Assembly: GCA_021648845.1 (NCBI GenBank)
Contig: JAKJHY010000001.1
Span: 434,001-498,000 of the forward strand
Reading direction: 5' to 3'
Length of the DNA: 64,000 bases
Source: Mycobacterium sp. MBM
GTDB taxonomy: Bacteria; Actinomycetota; Actinomycetes; Mycobacteriales; Mycobacteriaceae
The notes under the pieces are model-generated. The model saw only the letters and a list, made by a program, of their open reading frames with translations. It was not told the origin of the DNA and made no database searches. How positions within the stretch are numbered: the first letter of the stretch is position 1; each line of letters starts with the position of its first letter. This document shows, one piece after another, positions 17,029 through 26,525 of this stretch. Made by a program: the position numbers and the translations under genes.

Positions 17029-18363
17029 ATGGATGATCCGTTGTGCCGGATATCGATTCAGAATGCCGTGCGGCCCGACGTGGTCGATATCGCGTTGCCC
17101 CGGCACGCCGAGGTGGGGCTGCTGCTGCCCGATATCGTCGACCTCGTCATCGGCGACGCACCGCCCGAGCCGGTACCGCGGGGGTGGCGGTTGGACCGCA
17201 TTCTCGGCGGCTCCTGCGATGAGTCGATGACGCTGCACGAGAGTGGGATCACCGATGGTGACGTCATGGTGCTCTGCCCGGTGGACGCCCCGGCGCCGGG
17301 GCCGTTGCGCGAAGATCCGTTCCGCACCGTCCGTGATGCCCCAGTGGCACCGGATGCCTCGGCAACCAACCCGACTTGTCGCGATACGTCGAGGTGGCTG
17401 TGGGCGTGCGCGGGCATGGTCGCGGTCGCCACGTTGTGTTACTCGGGTGCGTGCGGCGGTGCGCCATGGGCGGCCGCGGGCATCGCGGCGCTCAGCGCCG
17501 CGGTGTGCGTCCTGGTGGCCTGGCGGCGGGACACCGCCCGGACGGTACTGCACGCCATCGCCGTTGGATTCGTATGCGTGGCCGGGTTTCTCGTGACCCC
17601 CGGCGGCGCGGCGCCAGGCGTGGCGCTGGGTGCGGCCGCAGGCTGCGCGGCCGCGGTGTGGTTGCTGCGCTCGGCGGGCGGCGACATGTGGCAGCTCACC
17701 GCCGCGGCGACCGCGACCGCGCTGGTGACCGTGGCGACGGGCGTCGCGCTGGCGCTGGGGGCCGGGCGTGCCCCCACCGGAGCGCTGCTCGGGGTGCTGG
17801 CGCTGACCGTGCTGGGCGCCGCCGGCCGGGTGGCGATCGCACTGGGCGGTCTGCGCCCGCCATTTCCGGGCGACCGGCCGGACCACGGTGTCGCACCGAT
17901 ATCCGAGGCGGCCGCGATCGGCGGTCGAACCCTGATGGCCGGGTTGGTCTGCGGGGCTGCGACGGCGGTCAGCCTCGGTGTCGGCGCGGTGGTGTTGGCC
18001 GGTGGCCCGGACGGCCCGCCGTGGCCGCCTCGCCTCGCCCTGGCCGCCGTACTTGCGGGGCTGCTGCTGGCGCGGATCCGTTCCCATGCCGATCCGCGGT
18101 GTCGCGCCGCGCTGGGCTGGTGCGGCCTCACCGCCGCCACGGCGGCGGTCGCGCTGGCGACGGTGGCGGCGCCACGGTACGCGGGCCCGGCCACGGTGCT
18201 GCTGGTGGCGTCGACGGCATGGGCCGGCACCCGCCGCAGCCCCCGGGCGGGTGCGACACGCGGCGCCGACATCGGCGAGTATGTGGCACTGGCTGCCGTT
18301 GTGCCGCTGGCTGGTTGGGTCGGCGGGCTCTACGAGCTGGTTCGATCGTCGAGTCTCGGATGA
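17029..18363 (+). CDS. eccD4: ESX-4 membrane protein EccD4
   Basis: A 444-residue polytopic membrane component. The first about 90 residues form the ubiquitin-like cytosolic domain of EccD (CRISIQNAVRPDVVDIALP, then GITDGDVMVLCPV). About eleven hydrophobic helices follow. EccD forms the membrane vestibule of the type VII core complex. The ATG at 17029 lies shortly after a GGGGGAC sequence. Its TGA overlaps the ATG of mycP4, so both are made from one transcript divergent from eccC4. Confidence 0.94.
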   Translation: MDDPLCRISIQNAVRPDVVDIALPRHAEVGLLLPDIVDLVIGDAPPEPVPRGWRLDRILGGSCDESMTLHESGITDGDVMVLCPVDAPAPGPLREDPFRTVRDAPVAPDASATNPTCRDTSRWLWACAGMVAVATLCYSGACGGAPWAAAGIAALSAAVCVLVAWRRDTARTVLHAIAVGFVCVAGFLVTPGGAAPGVALGAAAGCAAAVWLLRSAGGDMWQLTAAATATALVTVATGVALALGAGRAPTGALLGVLALTVLGAAGRVAIALGGLRPPFPGDRPDHGVAPISEAAAIGGRTLMAGLVCGAATAVSLGVGAVVLAGGPDGPPWPPRLALAAVLAGLLLARIRSHADPRCRAALGWCGLTAATAAVALATVAAPRYAGPATVLLVASTAWAGTRRSPRAGATRGADIGEYVALAAVVPLAGWVGGLYELVRSSSLG

Positions 18364-19736
18364 CGACCGGGCGGGCGGCCCCGGTGCTCGCGGCGGTCGC
18401 GCTGTTCGCCGCCGCGGTTACCACCGCCGCGCCCGCGCCGGCGGTCGGCCCGCCGCCGGTCGACGTCGGGTTGTTGCCGGCGCCCGGGCCGGCCGCGCCG
18501 GGTCAACGCACCCAACAGTTCGAGCCCTGCGTGAGTGCACCGATCACCAAGATCGGTCCGCGCCTGCAACGGCCCGACCTGCGTGCCGCCTGGACCCGCA
18601 CCCGCGGTGCGGGTCAGACAGTCGCGGTGATCGACACCGGCGTGGCCCGCCACCGCCTACTGCCGCACCTGGTGGCCGGCGGTGATTTCGTCGCCGACGG
18701 CGACGGTACCGCCGACTGCGACGGCCACGGCACCATCGTCGCCGGGATCATCGGCGCGGCTGCCGATCCGGTCAGTGGGTTCAGCGGGATCGCCCCGGAC
18801 GCTGCCGTGCTCGCAATTCGGCAGTCCAGCATGAAGTTCCGTGCGTCCGGCGCGGCCGGTGGCGATGGGATCGGCGATGTCGACTCGCTCGCGGCGGCGG
18901 TTCGGACCGCCGCCGACCAGGGCGCCACGGTCATCAACATCTCGTCGGTGGCCTGCCTGGCGGTCACCGATGCGCTCGATGATCGGACGCTGGGCGCAGC
19001 GCTGGCGTATGCGGTGGACGACCGCAACGCGGTGGTCGTGGCTGCGGCCGGCAATGTCGGCGGGCAGGGAACCTGCCCGAAACAGAACCCGGTGCCCGAC
19101 GGCGCGGGCGGACCCGACTGGGATCGGGTGGACGTGGTGGCCAGCCCCAGTTGGTATGACGACTACGTGTTGACCGTCGGCTCGGTGGACGGTGAGGGGG
19201 CGCCGTCGGACTTCACCTTGGCGGGTCCGTGGGTAGATGTCGCGGCGCCCGCCGAGGCGGTGGTGTCGCTGAGTGCGGTGGGTGAGGGACTGGTCGACAC
19301 CATGCCGGGAGCTGCTGCATCCCAACCGATCTCCGGTACCAGCTATGCGGCGCCGATGGTCTCGGGGGTTGCGGCACTGATACGCGCGGCGGCACCGCAG
19401 TTGACCGCCCGACAGGTGATGCACCGCATCGAGAGCACCGCACAGCATCCGGCCGCGGGCTGGAACCCGTTGGTGGGCTACGGCGTGGTCGATGTGCTGG
19501 CCGCGATCCGCGGGATCGCCGATCCGTCGCCCCCTGCCGCGCCGCAGCCGTTGGTACCGCCGGCTGCCGCGGTGACCGACACCGGAGGGCGGCGGTTCGC
19601 GTTCATCGGTGTGGCGGTGTGCACCGCGCTGGCGGTCGCGTCGGCGACGGTGCCGGGCAGAAGGTCACGCCGGCGCATCGATGCTGTCGCGCACCAGGAG
19701 GGCGCGGGCGGTGCCCAGTTCGGGGCCGCGCGGTAG
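18360..19736 (+). CDS. mycP4: Mycosin MycP4, subtilisin-like serine protease
   Basis: A 458-residue membrane-anchored protease of the ESX-4 system. A signal sequence occupies about residues 1-28. The catalytic triad is seen as VAVIDTGV (Asp), CDGHGTIVAG (His) and SGTSYAAPMVSG (Ser), with the oxyanion-hole Asn in VVAAAGNVGG. A C-terminal membrane helix (FAFIGVAVCTALAVASATV) anchors it. The start is ATG 18360, overlapping the eccD4 stop. The last 72 nt overlap the 3' end of eccB4 on the opposite strand. Confidence 0.94.
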   Translation: MTTGRAAPVLAAVALFAAAVTTAAPAPAVGPPPVDVGLLPAPGPAAPGQRTQQFEPCVSAPITKIGPRLQRPDLRAAWTRTRGAGQTVAVIDTGVARHRLLPHLVAGGDFVADGDGTADCDGHGTIVAGIIGAAADPVSGFSGIAPDAAVLAIRQSSMKFRASGAAGGDGIGDVDSLAAAVRTAADQGATVINISSVACLAVTDALDDRTLGAALAYAVDDRNAVVVAAAGNVGGQGTCPKQNPVPDGAGGPDWDRVDVVASPSWYDDYVLTVGSVDGEGAPSDFTLAGPWVDVAAPAEAVVSLSAVGEGLVDTMPGAAASQPISGTSYAAPMVSGVAALIRAAAPQLTARQVMHRIESTAQHPAAGWNPLVGYGVVDVLAAIRGIADPSPPAAPQPLVPPAAAVTDTGGRRFAFIGVAVCTALAVASATVPGRRSRRRIDAVAHQEGAGGAQFGAAR

Positions 19737-21059
19737 CAGTGCGATCAGTGGCCACGGCGCGCCGCCCGGTGTCTGCGGCAGGCCCAGCGCACGCGCCGCC
19801 GGCGTGTCGGCGATGCCGAAGGCCACCCCCGATCCGGTGATCAGATAGCGCGGACCGCTGGTGCCGCCCTCGCCGGCCACGCCCGCCGCCCGCACGTACA
19901 CGCTGTGTCCGGCCGGGACCGACACGGCGTCGACGGCGGGACCGGCCCCGTCCGCCTGGACGAGTGCGGCGGGGTGCCCTGGCGCCGGAACCACGTCGGG
20001 TGCGAGTACCGCGGTCTCGGGTGGTTGGCCGGTTCGCTGCCACTGCCAGCGGCTGCACAGGACGCCGCCGAAATCCGCGCCGAGCACCGCCGAATCGGCC
20101 AGATCGGTGACCGGCACGGTGTCCAGCACCGGCACCGAGACCATCCGGTCGGCGGGGATCTCGGGGATCTCCTTGCCGCCGTGCGAATCCGCGAAGCGGA
20201 TCAGGTCCGCCGCGACGCGGCCCACCCGCTGCACCCCATCGGCGAGCACCACATAGTGATCGGCCTCGCCGGCTCGTGGCACGCGGAGCACCTCCCCCAC
20301 CCGGAAGTCGGCCAGCCCGGCGGGCCCCGGACGTCCGGCCCCGGGCACGCGGGGTGCTCCGATGGGTGTCGCCTCCGGAAGCGGATCCAACAGCGCCGCA
20401 GAGACTTTCAATGGAACCACGCCATCGAGGTTGAGCGCCCGCGTCACCGCGCGGTCCCGCATGTCCACCGCCGCCCGTCGCCCGGCGTGCAGCAGGTAGA
20501 CCCCCGGTGTGCGTTCTTGGGCCGCGGTGACGAGTATCGGCGGCGCAACCGGCAGCTCGGCGGGTGCGCCGATGACGATCGTGGTGGTGCGTTCACCGCT
20601 GTCATCGCACACGGTCCAGGACTGCTGGTCGTGCGCCAGCGGCGGCGCCACCTCACCGGGGGCGCCCGCGATGCCCATCAGCGGGCCGGGTTCGGCTGCC
20701 GCGATCATGGCCGCGCTCACCAATCGCGGCACCGCCGGGGTTCCGGCGATCAACCGCGCCGAAGCCAGATTCGGTACCGGGTGCATGGTGTCGCCGACGC
20801 GCACGTATATCGCTCCGGAGTCGCGCACCATGACGACGGGGTCCGCGCCCAGGCTGCCGTGCGGCCGCAGCAGGGCAAGGACCGCGCACACCGCCACCAC
20901 GATCGCGGCCAGCAGCACCCCGGCGGCCAGGGCCGTCGACTGGGCGCGGATCGGGTCGTCGAGCATGCGGATATCGCGGCACGCCAACGCATATTCCATC
21001 CTGCGCATCAGGAAGCGGTAGCCGCTGAGCTGAAGACGTGTCACCGAACGCCGCACCAT
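19665..21059 (-). CDS. eccB4: ESX-4 core component EccB4
   Basis: A 464-residue type VII core protein: a short cytosolic N-terminus (VTRLQLSGYRFLMRRMEYAL, the conserved EccB opening), one membrane helix near residues 42-68, and a large periplasmic domain containing the repeated EccB folds. ATG 21059 is preferred because it begins with the family's characteristic MVRRSVTRLQ. A longer start at 21107 is possible. It is convergent with mycP4 and the two coding regions overlap by 72 nt. No eccE4 is present, which is normal for ESX-4 of this type. Confidence 0.93.
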   Translation of the reverse strand: MVRRSVTRLQLSGYRFLMRRMEYALACRDIRMLDDPIRAQSTALAAGVLLAAIVVAVCAVLALLRPHGSLGADPVVMVRDSGAIYVRVGDTMHPVPNLASARLIAGTPAVPRLVSAAMIAAAEPGPLMGIAGAPGEVAPPLAHDQQSWTVCDDSGERTTTIVIGAPAELPVAPPILVTAAQERTPGVYLLHAGRRAAVDMRDRAVTRALNLDGVVPLKVSAALLDPLPEATPIGAPRVPGAGRPGPAGLADFRVGEVLRVPRAGEADHYVVLADGVQRVGRVAADLIRFADSHGGKEIPEIPADRMVSVPVLDTVPVTDLADSAVLGADFGGVLCSRWQWQRTGQPPETAVLAPDVVPAPGHPAALVQADGAGPAVDAVSVPAGHSVYVRAAGVAGEGGTSGPRYLITGSGVAFGIADTPAARALGLPQTPGGAPWPLIALLPRGPELGTARALLVRDSIDAPA

Positions 21060-21121
21060 TGTGTCCCCCGGCTTCGACCCTAATCGGCGCGGGGAGGGCG
21101 AGGGCACACCAATTTTCGGCG

Positions 21122-21682
21122 CTATCCCTCCCTGCCGCGCCGTTCCCGATAGGCCGCCACGTGCTGGCGGTTTCCACAGTTTCCGGTGTCACAGAAGATC
21201 TTCGAGCGGTTGCGGGATACGTCGAAGAGCACCGCGTCACAATCGGGCGCAGCGCAGATCTTGAGCCGGCGCAGCTCGCCACCGCGGATCAGGTCGGCCA
21301 GCGCCATCGCCATCTCCGCACCCATCCTGCGGGCCAGCGGATCGTGTATCGAGGCCAGGTGCAGATGCCATTCGGGCATCTCGGGATGCCGGGTCAACCA
21401 GGGTGAGGCCTTGGTGTCCGACAGCAGGGCGTTCACCTGGCCGACGGCGCGCTCCTCGTCGTCGGCCGCCGCCCAGAGCCGGCCGATGCGCTCCCGCAGC
21501 CGGTGCACCTCGGCGAGCTCGGCATCGTCACGGTCGCGACGTCCGGTCCAGCCGAACTCGGCCAGATAGGCGTCGAGCCCGGCGATATCGCCCAGATCGT
21601 CGCGGTCGGCGGCAGCCCTGTCGCTGTTGACCAAGACGCACGCAGCACGCAATGTGAGTTCCGTGTCATAAGTAAAAATCAT
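21122..21682 (-). CDS. CGNR zinc-finger transcriptional regulator
   Basis: A 186-residue regulator of the CGNR family. The N-terminal domain starts IFTYDTELTLRAACVLVNS, and the C-terminal zinc finger has RLKICAAPDCDAVLFDVSRN and IFCDTGNCGNRQHVAAYRER, including the CGNR tetrad and four Cys. These proteins are stress-response regulators thought to bind DNA through the finger. ATG 21682 fits the family start best. It is divergent from an EamA transporter across about 73 A/T-rich bp, a common pairing, so it probably regulates that gene. Confidence 0.88.
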   Translation of the reverse strand: MIFTYDTELTLRAACVLVNSDRAAADRDDLGDIAGLDAYLAEFGWTGRRDRDDAELAEVHRLRERIGRLWAAADDEERAVGQVNALLSDTKASPWLTRHPEMPEWHLHLASIHDPLARRMGAEMAMALADLIRGGELRRLKICAAPDCDAVLFDVSRNRSKIFCDTGNCGNRQHVAAYRERRGREG

Positions 21683-21755
21683 TTGACGCATGACTCCCGT
21701 CGGCGATACTGTCATGTGCAATATCCACTTTACTCATTACATCCTGGGGTGCGCC

Positions 21756-22766
21756 ATGACGATGACAGACGCGCGGTCGACGAACCGGTTCCGGCTCGGG
21801 CTGGTTTTCGCCATCGCGTCCGCCTTCGCGTTCGGCGTGTCCGGACCGCTGGCGAAGTCGCTGATGGAGGCCGGCTGGACCCCCACCGCGGCGGTGACCG
21901 CACGGCTGGCCGGCGGGGCACTGGCCATGGCGGTGTTCGCCAGCTTCGCGACACCCGGATGGGCCGCAGAGGCCTGGGCGCATCGCCGCACCATCCTCGC
22001 CTACGGGGTGTTCCCGGTCGCCGGTGCGCAATTCTGCTACTACAACGCCGTCTCGCACCTGTCGGTCGGCGTCGCCCTACTGCTGGAGTACACCGCGCCG
22101 ATCCTGGTGGTCGGCTGGCTGTGGGCGCGGACCCGGCGCCGGCCCAGCACCCTCACGCTGGCCGGTGTCGCGATCGCGATCACCGGGATCACCCTGGTGC
22201 TCGACGTGTTCGCCGGCGCACACATCAATTCGACCGGTGTGGTGTGGGGACTGGCCGCCGCGGTCTGCGCGGCCTGCTACTTCATGATGTCGGAGAAGGC
22301 GAGTTCCGACGGCACCGGACTGAACCCGATCACCCTGGCGGCGGCCGGCCTCATCGTCGGCGCCGTCACCGTCGCGGCCCTCGGTGTGTCCGGGCTGATG
22401 CCGATGCGGTTCAGCGCCGATGCCGCCGTCCTGGCCGGATTCACCGTGCCTTGGTTCGTGCCGGTCATCGGACTGGCGCTCATCCCGACCGCCATCGCGT
22501 ACACGCTGGGCATCATGGGCGTCTCGCGGCTGCGCCCACGGTTCGCCTCACTGGTCGGGCTGTCCGAGGTGCTGTTCGCGGTGCTCGCCGCGTGGGCGCT
22601 GCTGGCCGAGTCGATCACCGTCACCCAGACTGTCGGCGGCGCAGTGGTGCTGCTCGGCCTGGCGCTGGCCCGCCAGGGCGACCGCACCGAGCAGGTGGCC
22701 CAGGCCGAATGGCCCGACGTTGCACCCGTGCCGATGCAACCCGAACAACCGATTAGCCGTAGCTAA
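21756..22766 (+). CDS. EamA/DMT-family transporter
   Basis: A 336-residue inner-membrane transporter with about ten hydrophobic helices arranged as two EamA repeats (first half from GLVFAIASAFAFGVSGPLAK, second half from GVVWGLAAAVCAACYFMM). Members export metabolites, amino acids or drugs; the substrate here is not evident. ATG 21756 is chosen for the first helix position; an in-frame ATG at 21690 would add a non-hydrophobic leader. The divergent CGNR regulator likely controls it. Confidence 0.87.
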   Translation: MTMTDARSTNRFRLGLVFAIASAFAFGVSGPLAKSLMEAGWTPTAAVTARLAGGALAMAVFASFATPGWAAEAWAHRRTILAYGVFPVAGAQFCYYNAVSHLSVGVALLLEYTAPILVVGWLWARTRRRPSTLTLAGVAIAITGITLVLDVFAGAHINSTGVVWGLAAAVCAACYFMMSEKASSDGTGLNPITLAAAGLIVGAVTVAALGVSGLMPMRFSADAAVLAGFTVPWFVPVIGLALIPTAIAYTLGIMGVSRLRPRFASLVGLSEVLFAVLAAWALLAESITVTQTVGGAVVLLGLALARQGDRTEQVAQAEWPDVAPVPMQPEQPISRS

Positions 22767-22775
22767 GCATCGAAT

Positions 22776-23459
22776 GTGAAGATGGTGACCGTGAAGCTGC
22801 GCACGATGGCGGCCCGGTCGGCCGCGCTGGGGTCCGCATTGATCTCCACCCTCGCCGTTCTGGCCGCTCCCGCGCCGGTCGCCAACGCCGATCCATGCTC
22901 GGATGTCGAACTCATCTTCGCCCGCGGCACGAGCGAGCCGCCCGGTATCGGCCGGGTCGGCCAGGCGCTGGCCGACACCCTTCGCCCACAGCTCGGCGGA
23001 CGCACCCTGAGCACCTACGGGGTCAACTACCCCGCGACCTACGATTTCTTCACCGCCGCCGACGGCGCCTATGACGCCACCGGCCGGATCTCCTACCTGG
23101 CGCAGAACTGCCCGGCCACCCAGGTGGTGCTCGGTGGGTACTCCCAGGGCGCGGCGATCGTCAGCATGCTGGTCGGGCTGCCCCCGGTCGGCGAGCGCAT
23201 CGGCGAGTTCGGCTCGGCCCCACCGCTACCGGCAAATCTGGCCGGAAACGTCGCCGCCATGGCGGTGTTCGGCAACCCCGGCGCCAAGTTCAGCAATCCA
23301 CTCTCGGCGGCACCGCCGCCGTACAGCGGCCGCGGTATCGACCTGTGCGCCGACGGGGATCCGATCTGTTCGCGGGGACGCAACCCGTTCGCCCACACCC
23401 ACTACGAATCGTCGGGTTTCATCCCCCAGGCGGCCGGCTTCATCGCAGGTCGGGTCTGA
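22776..23459 (+). CDS. Cutinase family protein 1
   Basis: A 227-residue secreted serine esterase of the cutinase-like family. A signal peptide covers about residues 1-39, ending near ANADPCSDVEL. The nucleophile motif is GGYSQGAA, and the Asp and His sit in CADGDPICSRG and FAHTHYESS. Cys pairs typical of cutinases are present. Mycobacterial relatives hydrolyse lipid esters at the cell surface. It is the first of four tandem copies following an EamA gene by 9 nt. Its GTG start at 22776 is one of several close in-frame options. Confidence 0.92.
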   Translation: MKMVTVKLRTMAARSAALGSALISTLAVLAAPAPVANADPCSDVELIFARGTSEPPGIGRVGQALADTLRPQLGGRTLSTYGVNYPATYDFFTAADGAYDATGRISYLAQNCPATQVVLGGYSQGAAIVSMLVGLPPVGERIGEFGSAPPLPANLAGNVAAMAVFGNPGAKFSNPLSAAPPPYSGRGIDLCADGDPICSRGRNPFAHTHYESSGFIPQAAGFIAGRV

Positions 23460-23499
23460 CTCGGGACTTGTTTAGCCCCGCTTCGAGTTATGCTTTGGC

Positions 23500-24144
23500 G
23501 TGCGCATCGATCTTGTTCGCCGCTGCTCCGTCCTCGCCGCCGCCGTCACCGCGGTAGGCGCGCTGATACTGGCCCCGGCCTCGCCCGCGCAGGCCGAAGG
23601 ATGCCCGGATATCGAGGTCGTCTTCGCCCGCGGGACGAATGAGGACCCGGGGCTCGGTCGCATCGGCACGGCCTTCGTCAACTCATTGCGCAACAAGGTC
23701 GGTGGGCGCTCGGTGGGCGCCTATGCGGTGAACTACCCGGCGAGCTTCGACTTCCTGGCCGCCGCCGGCGGCGCCAACGACGCCAGCGGTCACGTGCAGT
23801 GGATGATGGCCAACTGCCCGAACACCAGGCTGGTGCTCGGCGGCTACTCCCAGGGCGCCGCCGTCATCGACGTCATCGCGGCGGTCCCGGTACCGGGTAT
23901 CGGCTTCAACGCGCCGCTGCCGCCCAACACCCCCGAACACGTCGCCGCGCTCGCGGTGTTCGGCAACCCCTCGGCAAAGGTCGGGCTGCCGTTGACCGTG
24001 AGCCCGGTATGGGGCGCGCGCTCGATCGACCTGTGCAATTTCGGCGACCCGGTCTGCAGCGGCGGCGACGACGTGGCGGCCCACCGGGCCTACAACGGCG
24101 CACCCGCCGATCAGGCCGCCTCCTTCGTGGCCGGTTTGCTGTAG
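23500..24144 (+). CDS. Cutinase family protein 2
   Basis: A 214-residue secreted cutinase-like esterase. The signal peptide ends near APASPAQAEGCPDIEVVFARG. The catalytic Ser is in GGYSQGAAVIDV, with CNFGDPVCSGGDDVAAH supplying Asp and His. It is similar to copy 1 and lies 40 nt downstream of it. The GTG start at 23500 directly begins the basic n-region. The call is firm; substrate and regulation are not visible. Confidence 0.92.
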   Translation: MRIDLVRRCSVLAAAVTAVGALILAPASPAQAEGCPDIEVVFARGTNEDPGLGRIGTAFVNSLRNKVGGRSVGAYAVNYPASFDFLAAAGGANDASGHVQWMMANCPNTRLVLGGYSQGAAVIDVIAAVPVPGIGFNAPLPPNTPEHVAALAVFGNPSAKVGLPLTVSPVWGARSIDLCNFGDPVCSGGDDVAAHRAYNGAPADQAASFVAGLL

Positions 24145-24169
24145 CGCGCACCCCGGTACACTTCCTCTG

Positions 24170-24880
24170 GTGTGGATCCGAACACCTCTAGCAAAGCGCC
24201 GCGCGCGTAAATTCGTCGCGTCCGTCGCCTCGGTGGCCGCCATCGCCGGCGGCCTCCTGGCCGGAACCACGAGCGCACCGGCCGCCCAGCTGCCTACCGC
24301 GTCGGCCGAGCCGTGCGCACCGGTGGAGTTGATCTTCGCCCGTGGCCGCAACGAGCAGCCCGGGGTGGGTCGGATCGGTAACGCTCTGGTGGGCGCCCTG
24401 AACGCGCGCCTGCCCCAACCCGTCGGCGTCTACGCCGTGAACTACCCGGCGAACACCGAGATCGCCGCCGGCGCCAACGACATCAGCAACCGGATCCAGT
24501 ACATGGCCGGCGCCTGCCCGGATACCCGCCTGATCGTCGGCGGTTACTCGCTGGGCTCGGTGGCCGCCGCCCTGGCGCTGTCGGCGAACCAGACCGGGCT
24601 GGGTTTCAACCGCCCGCTGCCGCCGGGCATGGACAGCCATATCGCCGCGGTCGTGCTGGTCGGCAACTTCTCCAAGCAGGTACCCGGCCATCAGATCGCC
24701 GGCCAGTACCTCGACCGCACCATCGACATCTGCAATGCTCAGGACCCGGTCTGTTCGGGCGGGCTGCCCAACGATCTCGGCGATCTGCAACGAGTCTGGG
24801 GCGACCACCTGCAGGACGGCTATATCGGCTCCGGGCTCATCGAGCAGGCCGCCGATTTCGCGGCAGCGCGAGTGCGGTAA
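24170..24880 (+). CDS. Cutinase family protein 3
   Basis: A 236-residue secreted cutinase-like protein. The long n-region (RTPLAKRRARKF) and hydrophobic core form a signal peptide ending near TASAEPCAPVEL. The nucleophile elbow reads GGYSLGSV, so Gln after Ser in the usual GYSQG is replaced by Leu. Asp and His lie in CNAQDPVCSGG and VWGDHLQDGYI. Copies 3 and 4 share this variant and the NYPANTEIAAGANDISNRIQ type segment, forming a subgroup distinct from copies 1 and 2. Confidence 0.9.
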   Translation: MWIRTPLAKRRARKFVASVASVAAIAGGLLAGTTSAPAAQLPTASAEPCAPVELIFARGRNEQPGVGRIGNALVGALNARLPQPVGVYAVNYPANTEIAAGANDISNRIQYMAGACPDTRLIVGGYSLGSVAAALALSANQTGLGFNRPLPPGMDSHIAAVVLVGNFSKQVPGHQIAGQYLDRTIDICNAQDPVCSGGLPNDLGDLQRVWGDHLQDGYIGSGLIEQAADFAAARVR

Positions 24881-24930
24881 CCGCACACTTCGCAACACAT
24901 CCGTCAATTTCGGCGGCTACACTCGGTGCG

Positions 24931-25626
24931 GTGATCTTGAAGCCCAGGAGGCGGGCCCGGGTCCGCCGCTTCACCGTGCTGACATCGGCACTGATCGTCA
25001 CGCTGGCCGCGCTCAGCACACCGGCGCTGAGCACACCTAGCCTGCTACCTGTCGCCGGCGCCGTCTCATGTCCCGACGCCGAGCTGATCTTCGCGCGCGG
25101 CCGGATGGAATCACCGGGAGCCGGCCAGATCGGTAACGCCCTCGCCAGTGCCCTGCGCGCCAAATCCGGCAAGAACGTGGCGTTGTACGCCGTGAAATAC
25201 CCCGCCGACACCCAGATCGACATCGGCGCCAACGACATGAGCGCACGAGTGCAGTACATGTCGGCCAACTGCCCGAACACCCGGCTGGTGCTGGGCGGCT
25301 ACTCACTGGGGGCGGCCGTCAGCGATGTCGTGCTGGCAGTGCCGTTCGCGGCCTTCGGCTTCAAGAACCCGTTACCGCCCGGCGCCGACCAGAAGATCGC
25401 CGCGGTGGCGTTGTTCGGCAACGGAATCTCCTGGGTCGGCCCCATCGCGAACTTCAACCCGATCTATCGCGACCGCACCATCGAGCTGTGCCACGGTGAT
25501 GACCCGATCTGCAATCCGACCGACCCGGAGAACTGGGAATCCTATTGGGCCGACCACCTGGCACCGGCATATATCAAGGCGGGCATGGTGAATCAGGCCG
25601 CCGATTTCGTCGCGCCGCGCCTCTGA
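24931..25626 (+). CDS. Cutinase family protein 4
   Basis: A 231-residue secreted cutinase-like protein, the last of the tandem array. The signal peptide includes FTVLTSALIVTLAALSTPAL. The nucleophile motif is GGYSLGAAVSDV (Leu variant, as in copy 3), and CHGDDPICNPTDPENWES with YWADHLAPAYI provide Asp and His. It is convergent with truA, whose stop is 22 bp away. The GTG start at 24931 is the first that gives a complete signal peptide. Confidence 0.9.
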   Translation: MILKPRRRARVRRFTVLTSALIVTLAALSTPALSTPSLLPVAGAVSCPDAELIFARGRMESPGAGQIGNALASALRAKSGKNVALYAVKYPADTQIDIGANDMSARVQYMSANCPNTRLVLGGYSLGAAVSDVVLAVPFAAFGFKNPLPPGADQKIAAVALFGNGISWVGPIANFNPIYRDRTIELCHGDDPICNPTDPENWESYWADHLAPAYIKAGMVNQAADFVAPRL

Positions 25627-25648
25627 GGATCGGGCAGGCCAGCGAGGG

Positions 25649-26518
25649 TCAGAGCGTCCGCAGGTCGCGGGTCACCCGGATCCGGGCGGCCAGTTCGGCA
25701 TCGGCCGGATAGTCCACGCCGACCAGGGTCAGCCCGCGCGCCGGGGCCGCGGCGAAATCACTGGACCGCTTCCCCGCGTCGAGCAGTCCCGCGCACCACG
25801 CGGCGTCACGACGGCCCTCCCCCACGGCCAACAGCGCCCCCACCAGGGAGCGCACCATCGACCAGCAGAACGCATCGGCACTGACGTGTGCGGTGATGAG
25901 CCCACCGTCGGTGTGCCAATCCAGGCGTTGCATCTCCCGAATGGTGGTGGCGCCGTCGCGGTGCTTACAGAACGCCACGAAATCGTGCAGCCCGATCAGG
26001 TGCCGGGACGCGTCGGCCATCGCGTCCAGGTCGAGCGGGCGCGGCCAGGGCGTCACGAACCGCGCGAGCTGCGGCAGGGCGCCGTATGGCGCTGTGGCGA
26101 GCCGGTATTCGTAATGTCGGCGCAGGGCGGAGAACCGGGCGTCGAAACCGTCCGGGGCACGCCCGATCTGGAGAACCCGGACGTCCTGAGGCAGGAACCG
26201 CCCCAGACGCCGGATGAGCGGCAGAAATTCGGGCTCACCCGCCGGCCGTGTGCTGCGCGGGTAGGCATGCCCCAGCGCGGCCGAGGGAACATCGACATGC
26301 GCCACCTGGCCGCTGGCGTGCACACCGGCGTCGGTGCGCCCGGCGGCGCGCAGCACCACCGGGGTACGGAACACCGTCGACAGCGCTTCCTCGATGACAC
26401 CGGCAACGGTGCGCTGCCCGTCCTGGGCGGCCCAGCCAACGAAGTCGGTCCCGTCGTAGGCGATGTCGAGCCGCAGACGAACAGACCCGCCACCGGAGTC
26501 GATGGCGGGTCTGTTCAT
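25649..26518 (-). CDS. truA: tRNA pseudouridine synthase A
   Basis: A 289-residue enzyme that converts uridines 38-40 of tRNA anticodon stems to pseudouridine. The opening [19 protein letters not shown] and the catalytic Asp segment [20 protein letters not shown] are diagnostic. The ATG at 26518 places the start 7 nt after the rplQ stop and is taken over a longer low-complexity Arg/Pro-rich extension that merely reads antisense through rplQ's acidic tail. It is the last gene of the ribosomal operon. Confidence 0.95.
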   Translation of the reverse strand: MNRPAIDSGGGSVRLRLDIAYDGTDFVGWAAQDGQRTVAGVIEEALSTVFRTPVVLRAAGRTDAGVHASGQVAHVDVPSAALGHAYPRSTRPAGEPEFLPLIRRLGRFLPQDVRVLQIGRAPDGFDARFSALRRHYEYRLATAPYGALPQLARFVTPWPRPLDLDAMADASRHLIGLHDFVAFCKHRDGATTIREMQRLDWHTDGGLITAHVSADAFCWSMVRSLVGALLAVGEGRRDAAWCAGLLDAGKRSSDFAAAPARGLTLVGVDYPADAELAARIRVTRDLRTL

Positions 26519-26525
26519 TGCGTTG

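Noticed and set aside
23465-23482. GGGACTTGTTTAGCCCC between cutinases 1 and 2 as a DosR box
   Set aside because: The half-sites are spaced too far apart and the core does not fit GACTTYSGRC.
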